NCBI RefSeq assembly: GCF_000472865.1
Contig: NZ_AXAP01000087.1
Location: forward strand, 1 to 35,444
DNA from: Bradyrhizobium elkanii WSM2783
GTDB taxonomy: Bacteria; Pseudomonadota; Alphaproteobacteria; Rhizobiales; Xanthobacteraceae
Length of the DNA: 35,444 nt
Direction: 5' to 3'
How positions within the stretch are numbered: position 1 is the first letter of the stretch; every line of letters starts with the position of its first letter. Made by a program: the position numbers and the translations under genes. The notes below the pieces were generated by a model. It ran no database searches. It was not told the origin of the DNA and saw only the letters and a program-made list of their open reading frames with translations. Below are positions 18,590 through 25,313 of this stretch, one piece after another.

Positions 18590-19521
18590 CGCTCTGCTAA
18601 GAGATTGAGGAAACGCTTCAGAGCCGGATTTTCATTGTCATCGCGCCAATGTGCATAGAAGTCCAATCGGCTTGGTCCCGTCCCGTCCTGCAGTTCTCGG
18701 TACACCAAGCCGGCAAAGCTGGCTCCAATATCCGATTCCATAACGAGGCTGAGCCCCATTCCCATACTCGTCAGACTCTTGATGATACCCCGGCTTACAT
18801 CATGGCGCTCTACCCTGGGTCGGTCGTCAGGTAGCACGAGCTTCGAGATCAGGAGATCCTCGAGTTCTCGTCCAGGATCATACTCGCTGAGGAGGATCTT
18901 CTCGTTACGCAAATCGGTCCAATAGATGATCTCGCGCGCTGCCAAGCAGTGATCCTTAGGCAGCGAGATCAGGATGCGTTCGCTCCAAAGCAGTAGTGAC
19001 CTGGTGTCCCCTGAAGGCAGACGTCCAGGCCCAACGACAACATCGACGGTACCGCTACGGAGGGCAGTCATCAGACGGGAGCGAGAGCGTTCCATCGTTA
19101 CCAATTCGAGGTGCGGGAGCAGCTTCTTGAGCTCACCTATCGTCGCTCGCAAGTTTCCAGTGGACATGGATGTGAAGAAGCCGATGACAAGACGGCCAGT
19201 ATCGCCACGGCCACCGGACCTTCCTGTGTCAACGAACATGTCGACTTGTTCCAGGATCAACCGCGCAATTCGCAGAACCGCTCGGCCAGCCAGAGTAGGC
19301 TTGATTCCCCCGCTTGAGCGCTCAAACAGTGAAGTGCCCACAAGGTACTCGAGCTGACCGATAGCGCGGCTGAAGGCGGTGTGCTTGATCGAGAGCGCTT
19401 CCGCAGCTCGTCGAAAGCTTCCGTGGTCACAAGCGACAACCGCCAGTCGAAGCTGTTGCAGGTCAATAGCTCTCGCTGCGTTTCGCTGATCGTTCCTGGT
19501 CTCAATTTCGGTCATGTTCAT
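18556..19521 (-). CDS. LysR-type transcriptional regulator beside the transfer genes
   Basis: This 321-residue protein has an N-terminal helix-turn-helix (residues about 22-80: LRLAVVACDHGSFRRAAEALSI) and a ligand-binding domain ending near residue 310. Homologues often lie downstream of trbI-DUF2274 in conjugative elements, so it may control transfer. It is not closely similar to the two catabolic LysR proteins at 27499 and 34126. It follows traI in the same direction with a 79-bp gap. Its end overlaps the DUF2274 gene tail to tail. Confidence 0.88.
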   Translation of the reverse strand: MNMTEIETRNDQRNAARAIDLQQLRLAVVACDHGSFRRAAEALSIKHTAFSRAIGQLEYLVGTSLFERSSGGIKPTLAGRAVLRIARLILEQVDMFVDTGRSGGRGDTGRLVIGFFTSMSTGNLRATIGELKKLLPHLELVTMERSRSRLMTALRSGTVDVVVGPGRLPSGDTRSLLLWSERILISLPKDHCLAAREIIYWTDLRNEKILLSEYDPGRELEDLLISKLVLPDDRPRVERHDVSRGIIKSLTSMGMGLSLVMESDIGASFAGLVYRELQDGTGPSRLDFYAHWRDDNENPALKRFLNLLAERYPSPPPALED

Positions 19522-19548
19522 AGCTCGGCAGAAAACCGCAAAGACGCG

Positions 19549-19573
19549 ACGTCCCCGCTCTATGCGAGGACGT
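19549..19573. promoter_or_regulatory. Inverted repeat upstream of the transfer LysR gene
   Basis: ACGTCC (19549-19554) and GGACGT (19568-19573) form a perfect 6-bp inverted repeat with 13 bases between. It lies 28-52 bp upstream of the LysR start, where an operator or a weak traI terminator could sit. Confidence 0.3.
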
Positions 19574-19600
19574 ATGTCTCGGTTGTTAGCGTGGATGGTT

Positions 19601-20233
19601 CTAGGCAGCCGCGAAGACTACCGGCGTCCAAAGAACCGGCGTCGAAAGACCGCCGGCCTTACGAAGGCTGGCCAGAGTCTCGCGCGAAATCTCGAGGTAG
19701 CCCGCCACAGCCAAGGTGTTGCCAATTGCGGAAGGATTGCCAATACGTTGCAGGGGCCAACCGGCTCGTCGAAGGACTCTCTCCATACGGACATCCGTGA
19801 CGGTAACGATGTCAGTGAGTTGCCGCGAGAGCCCGAACTCGACCATTCCCGCAAACAGCTCGTAAGCGGCACGAGTGATACCGTGATCTCCTTTCGGAGT
19901 GTCGGCAGCGACATCGATTGCGAATCTACTACTTTCCCAAACCAGAGGAGTTGACGGCGCGGGTTGGCCTTCAACAAGCGCGGGGAAGGTGTCGCGAAGC
20001 ATGGTCGGGCCAAGAGTGGGGAGGAGGCGAACGGAACCTTGCACTTGGCCGTTGTCAGATAGCTGCATTAGGTAGGCGGGATGCAGTGCATCGAATTCGT
20101 CAATCTCCATGTCGCCGCTGGTTTGAACGTCCCACGCCATGCGGAGCTTGAAAACACGATGCCGCAACCGGTGCATTTCAACGAGAGTGTTCGAAAACTC
20201 TCCATACGAAGGCGGTGTGATCAGTTGAATCAT
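19601..20233 (-). CDS. traI: Acyl-homoserine-lactone synthase, LuxI/TraI family
   Basis: The enzyme makes an AHL signal from S-adenosylmethionine and an acyl-ACP. The 210-residue protein carries the LuxI-family residues in near-canonical positions: Arg24, Phe28, Trp34, Glu43, Asp45, Asp48, Arg69, and Glu100/Arg103 in WESSRF. The ATG at 20233 is chosen because GGAGGG lies three bases upstream; a TTG at 20254 is in frame but lacks support. It lies 84 bp downstream of traR on the same strand, the usual pairing for quorum-controlled conjugation. Confidence 0.93.
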   Translation of the reverse strand: MIQLITPPSYGEFSNTLVEMHRLRHRVFKLRMAWDVQTSGDMEIDEFDALHPAYLMQLSDNGQVQGSVRLLPTLGPTMLRDTFPALVEGQPAPSTPLVWESSRFAIDVAADTPKGDHGITRAAYELFAGMVEFGLSRQLTDIVTVTDVRMERVLRRAGWPLQRIGNPSAIGNTLAVAGYLEISRETLASLRKAGGLSTPVLWTPVVFAAA

Positions 20234-20241
20234 GATCCCTC

Positions 20242-20265
20242 CAAGAGTGCTCAATCACTCTCTTG
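20242..20265. promoter_or_regulatory. Imperfect dyad upstream of traI, lux-box candidate
   Basis: CAAGAG (20242-20247) and CTCTTG (20260-20265) are perfect complements. An inner GAGTG and CACTC pair has six bases between. The dyad touches the traI ribosome site. It could be a TraR operator or a hairpin acting on traI translation. The sequence does not closely resemble the classical tra box, so the call is tentative. Confidence 0.4.
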
Positions 20266-20317
20266 AAGCTTGATCGTTGATTTAATTCATCACCCTTAGT
20301 TGTAGGGGATGCGCGTC

Positions 20318-21052
20318 TTAATTTTGCTTTTCTTTTCTAGCAGCGGCCAAGCGCGTAGCGGCTTGCACCACTGTCCGAACACCTAGCTTTTCCTTAGCGT
20401 TTTTTAGATAATCGGCTGCCGTACTGCGCGAGATTCCGAGAATCTGCCCGATCTCCCAAGCGCTCTTGCCTTGAGAGGCCCATTCAAGGCACTCAAGTTC
20501 TCTCGGAGATAGAGACACGCCTTCGACCGTCCGCTCCACTGACAACTTACGGCGAACGTGGGCATGGAAGTATATGCCCATAAGCTGAAGAACCCGGTTG
20601 TTGGATCGTATGCAGCGCTCAAAAGTCTCCCTTCTCTCGTTAGTGGCGAACGTCAGAGCCGCTATCGGTCCCCGCCCATCGTGGATTGGCACGGTAAAAC
20701 CAAACCGAATACCGAAATCGGAAGCCTCGGCGAGTAATTCCCGTGCCTGCGCGGAAATTTCTCTATCGGGCAAATCTACGCCCCACCGGAACGGCTCGGG
20801 GTGTCGTATTGCTTGCCGGATAACCGGGTCAATGCGTTGATATTGGTTCAGCAAATAATGTGAGGTCCAAATTTTCGGATAAGTCGAGATTAGCTGGGGT
20901 CTTCTATTCGAGCTACCTGGCAAGGCAAGATATGCGAAACAGGATAAGTCGAGCTCCGCTGAAATCATTTTCATTGTCGAAGAGAAATCCGAGGCACTTT
21001 CGGCTGCGAAGAGCAGATCAATGAATTTCTGGAAGAGGCGGTGCATCGGCAT
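20318..21052 (-). CDS. traR: LuxR-family quorum-sensing regulator, TraR type
   Basis: This 244-residue protein has an autoinducer-binding domain with Trp62, Tyr66, Asp75 and Trp90. These match the ligand-contact residues of TraR with an offset of five. A C-terminal LuxR helix-turn-helix follows (residues about 175-235: LSPRELECLEWASQGKSAWEIGQILGIS). It is expected to bind the AHL made by traI and switch transfer genes. No good ribosome site is visible before 21052; MHRLFQ at 21046 is an alternative start. Directly upstream lies the remnant of a second copy. Codon use is less GC-rich than in the catabolic genes. Confidence 0.9.
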   Translation of the reverse strand: MPMHRLFQKFIDLLFAAESASDFSSTMKMISAELDLSCFAYLALPGSSNRRPQLISTYPKIWTSHYLLNQYQRIDPVIRQAIRHPEPFRWGVDLPDREISAQARELLAEASDFGIRFGFTVPIHDGRGPIAALTFATNERRETFERCIRSNNRVLQLMGIYFHAHVRRKLSVERTVEGVSLSPRELECLEWASQGKSAWEIGQILGISRSTAADYLKNAKEKLGVRTVVQAATRLAAARKEKQN

Positions 21053-21104
21053 GGGTCGGTGGGAGGGGCAGCCCAGCTTTTCCTTAAGCGCGGCGGTGGT
21101 CGAG

Positions 21105-21414
21105 CGGCTGTTGCACGAATGATGACGGGATCAATGCGCTCATAGCCACTTTGGAGGTGGCGAGCAGTCCAAGCGGATGGATAGTCGATATTAGCGTCGG
21201 GTGATCCCCACACCGGGTTAATGAGAGGTAAGCAAAACTCGGGAATTCAAAACCGACAGCTGCCTCCGCCATAGCGCTACGAAGCGTGCACACGTCCTTC
21301 ACAGCGAACAGTTGATCTATGACTCCGTCGGGGATTGGCTCTTCCGAAAAGCTGCGCGGTGACCAACGATCCGTGAAGAAGGGGCTCGATCGGGTGAGCT
21401 GGCAATCGCGGCAT
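21105..21414 (-). pseudogene. Truncated, frameshifted remnant of a second traR-like gene
   Basis: Reading leftward, IDQLFAVKDVCTLRSAMAEA then FAYLSL then PTLIST aligns with the N-terminal domain of the intact TraR (IDLLFAAES, FAYLAL, PQLIST). After a shift near 21181-21187 the match continues in another frame as YPSAWTARHLQSGYERIDPVI. The match stops near 21105, shortly before the intact gene begins. An ATG at 21414 with AGGAG six bases upstream may be its old start, but it is in another frame, so there is at least one more lesion. No DNA-binding domain remains. Confidence 0.75.
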
Positions 21415-21538
21415 GTCGTTCTCCTATCGAGAGTTAGGTCGGCGAGCGCTCGGGATGAGCCCCTGGCCGATCAGCACGACGCAATTCCAATGTGTCTGCA
21501 CGACCGCGTATTGCGTATGCGGGCGAACGGTATCGCCC

Positions 21539-22903
21539 CTATCCGACGACCTCGATTACCTGCGAATAACGGGTCTTGAGCTGCAGCAGGAGCAGGGTGG
21601 TCAACGCCACCAAGGCAGGGACGGCGGGCGCGGAAAACGCAATGGCGGCGAGCGTCGGGTTGCTCATGATCACCACGCCGGCCGCGGGCGCGATCACGGC
21701 GCCCAGCCTGCCTACGCCGGTTGCGTAGCCTGAGGCCGTTGCCCGCATCGCGCTCGGATAGAATTGGTTGACAACGGCATTCAAGCAAAATTGTGAGCCG
21801 CCGGTCACCGCGCCACAGAGCGCGAGTGTCGCTAGGAACAAGTCGCCGACCGTTTGAAACGTGCACAGGGCGATCGCCGTTGCGATTGTCATGGCGTAAG
21901 CGCACGACAGAACGATCGTTGGACCGAGCCGCGCCAACAGAAACGCCATGACTATGCCGCCGCCCACGCTGCCCATACTGAAGGCCGAAATCGCCAAGAT
22001 CGTGAGCTGCGCCGTGGCACCCTTTGACGCAATGATCGATGGCAGCCAAGTAAAGAGGTAATAAACAATCGTCATATTGGCGAAAGTGAGTATCCACAAG
22101 AGGAAGGTCGCGAGTCTGCGTTCGCGCTCGAACAGCGCCGAGACCGGGGAACGCGCGGCAGTCGCTCCGTGAACGGCATATGCAGCAGGAGGCCCGGGCG
22201 TGACCGCGCCAAGCCGGTCGAGCAGCGCCCGGAGCCGATCGTGAGCCGCGGGCTTACGCGCCAGGAACAATGGGGATTCGGGAAGCACCAAGAACGAAAG
22301 GCCCGCGATGGCGAGTGTCGAGATGCCGCCGACTAGGAAAATCGCCTTGAAGCCATACCAGGGGACCAAGTGGGCGGCGATGATCCCTCCTACTCCCGAT
22401 CCAAAGGGATAGCCGCAGTTCACCAAGACCACAGCGAGCGTTCGAAACCGCGCAGGCATCAACTCCATCGCGAGGGCGATCACGTTTGGAAAAGCCAAAG
22501 CAAGACCCAACCCGGCGACGAACCGGGTCGTCAGCAGGGACCACAGGTTCGGCGCTAGGCCGCCGCATAGCGTTGCGATGCCTGCGCAGGCGAGGCCCAG
22601 CAGAATGCTGGGACGCCGGCCCCACCGATCGCCGAGCGGGGACAATGCGAAGCTGCCGATCACCACTCCGAAGACCGAGCCCGAGAGAAGCAGGCCGGTC
22701 TGATGGGGTGCCAGCGACCACGCGCTTGAAATCATGGGTGCAGCCAGCGCCATCACTACCGTGTCGTAGCCCTCGGTCATGCCCGCTGCGATGCAAAGCA
22801 TCAGCATCGCGATGGCGAACCGAGACAAAGGCAGGCGCTGCAGAAGAGTGTCGACCCAAACCACCTGCTGCTCGGGGCGAGCGCGATCCTGATCATCAGC
22901 CAA
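21539..22903 (-). CDS. Aromatic acid:proton symporter (AAHS family of the MFS)
   Basis: This 454-residue protein with about twelve membrane segments has the AAHS-type first segment (GMTEGYDTVVMALAAP, near residue 40). It has the MFS loop motif (LSPLGDRWGRRPSILLG, near residue 88) and a central cytoplasmic loop near 215-255. AAHS transporters such as PcaK and BenK import benzoates. The start is TTG with GAGGAG upstream and overlaps a tiny ORF. A copy of the shared 91-bp element (22997-23087) lies 94 bp upstream and points at this gene. The traR remnant, traR and traI follow on the same strand. Confidence 0.88.
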   Translation of the reverse strand: MADDQDRARPEQQVVWVDTLLQRLPLSRFAIAMLMLCIAAGMTEGYDTVVMALAAPMISSAWSLAPHQTGLLLSGSVFGVVIGSFALSPLGDRWGRRPSILLGLACAGIATLCGGLAPNLWSLLTTRFVAGLGLALAFPNVIALAMELMPARFRTLAVVLVNCGYPFGSGVGGIIAAHLVPWYGFKAIFLVGGISTLAIAGLSFLVLPESPLFLARKPAAHDRLRALLDRLGAVTPGPPAAYAVHGATAARSPVSALFERERRLATFLLWILTFANMTIVYYLFTWLPSIIASKGATAQLTILAISAFSMGSVGGGIVMAFLLARLGPTIVLSCAYAMTIATAIALCTFQTVGDLFLATLALCGAVTGGSQFCLNAVVNQFYPSAMRATASGYATGVGRLGAVIAPAAGVVIMSNPTLAAIAFSAPAVPALVALTTLLLLQLKTRYSQVIEVVG

Positions 22904-22973
22904 GCCAGAACTCCTCAGGCAGAATTACAACTGTAGCCCCGCCATCGATCTCTAGCGGCTTGCGATTTGACAT
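22896..22973 (-). CDS. Possible 25-codon leader ORF overlapping the transporter start
   Basis: ATG at 22973 opens a 25-codon frame (MSNRKPLEIDGG to EEFWLG). Its TGA overlaps the transporter's TTG start by eight bases, and the GAGGAG ribosome site of the transporter lies inside it. No strong ribosome site precedes it. It could be a coupling leader or chance. Confidence 0.25.
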   Translation of the reverse strand: MSNRKPLEIDGGATVVILPEEFWLG

Positions 22974-22996
22974 GGTGATCGTCGGCAGTGCCGTGT

Positions 22997-23087
22997 GTGA
23001 TTGCCGACAGTGCCGTCCTGAGCACTAAGACTGGGCTGGCTTGAGCGCCAATACGAAGGTGGAGCCAAAGTATGTCAGAACGTAATG
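22997..23087 (-). promoter_or_regulatory. Shared 91-bp upstream element, copy 1 (transporter)
   Basis: Read leftward it begins CATTACGTTCTGACAT and aligns without gaps to 23942-24032 (75 of 91 by hand count) and 28698-28788. It contains CTTCGTATTGGCG followed 16 bases later by CTTAGT, a possible sigma-70 core, and then GCACTGTCGGC. Just beyond its end the last 18 bases repeat imperfectly (GGCACTGCCGACGATCAC, 22-bp spacing). It is presumed to bind one or both LysR regulators of the cargo. Confidence 0.75.
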
Positions 23088-23372
23088 CCTCGCCCCTGCT
23101 CCCCGGTCAGACCGAGTTGTAAACCTGGTCGGATCGGCTGTTCTTGTCGCGCCGCGACCTGATATTGGTATCGAGTGGTGAGTTCGGTGGCGATTGTCCC
23201 GTGCACTCAGGAAGTGGGCCTGCTCCAAAGTCGTTCGCGGGCGCCAGAATTGCATCAGCCGGGATCCTCATGTCCATTTGCCGAGCGGACAGCTGGCCGC
23301 CGATCCTAGGCCCTTTGAGCGTGCCTGACGCGCCAACGGCAAGCTAAGCGAAATCGGCCCCGCTCCGTTGGT
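23088..23372. other. Intergenic stretch with no recognised gene
   Basis: Only short unconvincing reading frames are seen here. It may be more debris of the ring-cleavage gene relic to its right, but no similarity is recognised. Confidence 0.4.
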
Positions 23373-23940
23373 CTATTGGCCCGCCACCGAATACCAATCC
23401 TGTTGATTGCGGGTCATCTGAAATTCCTTGCGCGATTGTCCGCCAGTACAGCGGATGCTCGCCGACAGCGCGCCGCGCAAATACCAATCACATGATGACC
23501 TCCGAACCCTCCATTCCATCGAAACGGGCGTAGTCGGCGTGCATCATCCGGGTGAGCGCGATCGGATCCTTTTCCAGCAGTTCGAGGAAGCGCCCGTCCC
23601 ATTCGGTATTGTTGAAGCCGCAGCGTTCGCCGTGCGCTTGGTGCGAAAGGCCGCCCGCCATGGTCCAGCGGCTTGTTGCGAATGAACGACATGTCGGACT
23701 CGTCGGTGACCAGCGGCTGGCCTATGTGATGCGCGAGCGCCGCGTGCCGCCCAATCGGCGGAACGCACTGGCGGCCGCCACCTTCGTCCGCCACGTCATA
23801 GACGTCGTCCACGCCCAGGCAGAATGCGGAATAGTGATCGAAAAAGAAGGAGGTTACGTGATCGTTGCAGATCAGGAGGCACACGTCTTGCGTGCCTCGG
23901 TCTAGTCGCAGATCAGCCTGTAGGCCTCGAAGGTCGGCTT
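23373..23940 (-). pseudogene. Relic of a gallate/protocatechuate-type class III ring-cleavage dioxygenase
   Basis: Reading leftward, blocks typical of LigB-family dioxygenases appear in order but in different frames. They are KPTFEAYRLICD (then a TAG where Trp is expected), DVCLLICNDHVTSFFFDHYSAF, VADEGGG, DMSFIRNKPLDHG, GGLSHQAHGERCGFNNTEWDG, and YARFDGMEGSEVIM followed by a stop. A shifted WYLRGALSASIR and a terminal TRNQ tail come last. About 55-60 residues are missing between LDHG and GGLSHQ, and the first roughly 40 residues are absent. It most resembles gallate dioxygenase (GalA/DesB) as I remember it. Its 5' end stops exactly where element copy 2 begins. Confidence 0.85.
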
Positions 23941-23941
23941 C

Positions 23942-24032
23942 CATTACGTCATGACATGCATTAGCTCCGCCTTCGTATTGGCACTCAAGCCAGCCCAATC
24001 TTACACGTTAGGAGAGCACTGTCGGCGATCAC
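23942..24032 (+). promoter_or_regulatory. Shared 91-bp upstream element, copy 2 (Rieske operon)
   Basis: It begins CATTACGTCATGACAT, carries CTTCGTATTGGCA and, 16 bases later, CTTACA, and ends GCACTGTCGGCGATCAC. It is 68 bp upstream of the Rieske oxygenase start and points at it. It matches copy 1 at 75 and copy 3 at 69 of 91 positions by hand count. Its left edge abuts the dioxygenase relic. Confidence 0.75.
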
Positions 24033-24100
24033 GAACTCAAATCGCAATGCGTGCAAGCGCCTTTGCTGACACGGAGTTCCTAGATGATACGGAGCAACTA

Positions 24101-25276
24101 ATGAATAATGATCAAGACGTCGACTTCGCCAGGGTTGAGAATGGCGCTCTGGCCGGGCGGTTCGTGTCCCGGTTCTGGCAGCCTATTGCCCTGTCGACCG
24201 ATCTGAAGATGGGCCGGGCCAAGCGGGTCAAGCTGCTCGGCGAGTACTACACCCTCTATCGCGGCAAAGACGACGCCGTGCGGATGACCCAGGACCGGTG
24301 TCCGCACCGGGGGACGATGCTCTACCTCGGCTGGGTCGAGGGCAACAGTATCCGCTGCCGCTACCATGGCTGGAAATTCGACGGCACGGGCCAGGGCGAG
24401 GAATTCCCCGCCGAAACCGCGAGCTATGCCGCCAAAGTCTGCCTGAAAACTTATCCGACCCGGGAGTATCTCGGTGCCATCTTCTGCTACGTCGGCGAAG
24501 GCGAGCCGCCGGAGTTTCCCCGCTTCCCCGAAGCGGAGGACGAGAGCCGCGGGGAGCTGCTGACCCAAGGCGTCTTCCTGCCCTACAACTTCTTCCAGCG
24601 CGTCGAGAACGACCACGACGAGTCGCACATCTTCTTCACGCACAAGCTGTTCTTCGCCAACTACGGGCTGACCAAGATCCCCAAGGCCACCGCCAAGGAG
24701 ACCGACTACGGCATCGTGGTGATCTCCACCCGGCCGGACGGCAAGCAGCGCGTGGGCTACGGCTTCATGCCCAACATCCTGATGCGCGAGGTGCCGGTCC
24801 CCCAGGACCGCACCAAGATGTCCCTGCTCGTGGGCTGGCGCGTGCCGGTGGACGACGTCACCACCTACAGCGTGATGATCTTCCGCGTCGGCGTCTACAA
24901 CCGGGACCTCCCCCAGGAGGGGGAATACGAAGATCCCATGGCCATCGTCGCGCGGATCATGAACGGCGAAATGTCGCTAGACGACGTCGACGACAAGCAT
25001 CCGCTGCTGCCGGTCATCCAGGACACCGTCAGCATTGGCGGCCAAGGCCAGATCGCCGACCGGAGCAACGAACACCTCGGCGTGTCGGACAAGGGCGTGG
25101 CGGTGCTGCGCCGGGTGTGGGCACGCGAGCTTCGCGCGATCCGTGACGGTGGCCCGCTGACGACCTTCCATCGCCCGGCTGACTTCTCCTTCGGCCAGGA
25201 AATCCAGGGCAACTACTTCAACAAGATCGAAGACCTCGAAGACGCCGCCAGGATCGAAGGCGCCGCACCCGCTTGA
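24101..25276 (+). CDS. Rieske non-haem iron oxygenase, alpha subunit (LigX/phthalate-dioxygenase-like)
   Basis: This is the oxygenase of a multicomponent hydroxylase or O-demethylase acting on an aromatic acid. The 391-residue protein has the Rieske cluster ligands Cys67, His69, Cys86 and His89 (CxH-16-CxxH). The mononuclear iron motif is Asp173-x2-His176-x4-His181 in NDHDESHIFFTH. No beta-subunit gene is nearby, as in the alpha-only phthalate dioxygenase/LigX group. The start at 24101 has GGAG six bases upstream; a longer in-frame ORF to 23951 runs into the regulatory element. Third codon positions are strikingly GC-rich. The reductase gene follows. The substrate is unknown: a salicylate-like, methoxylated or halogenated benzoate would fit the downstream gentisate genes. 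Confidence 0.9.
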   Translation: MNNDQDVDFARVENGALAGRFVSRFWQPIALSTDLKMGRAKRVKLLGEYYTLYRGKDDAVRMTQDRCPHRGTMLYLGWVEGNSIRCRYHGWKFDGTGQGEEFPAETASYAAKVCLKTYPTREYLGAIFCYVGEGEPPEFPRFPEAEDESRGELLTQGVFLPYNFFQRVENDHDESHIFFTHKLFFANYGLTKIPKATAKETDYGIVVISTRPDGKQRVGYGFMPNILMREVPVPQDRTKMSLLVGWRVPVDDVTTYSVMIFRVGVYNRDLPQEGEYEDPMAIVARIMNGEMSLDDVDDKHPLLPVIQDTVSIGGQGQIADRSNEHLGVSDKGVAVLRRVWARELRAIRDGGPLTTFHRPADFSFGQEIQGNYFNKIEDLEDAARIEGAAPA

Positions 25277-25313
25277 GGTGGAGCGGGAACCCGAAGAATC
25301 CAGACCCGTGAAG

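Noticed and set aside
23552..23905. Plus-strand open frame of 117 codons
   Set aside because: It is antisense to the dioxygenase relic, whose minus-strand blocks are clearly homologous to a known family.
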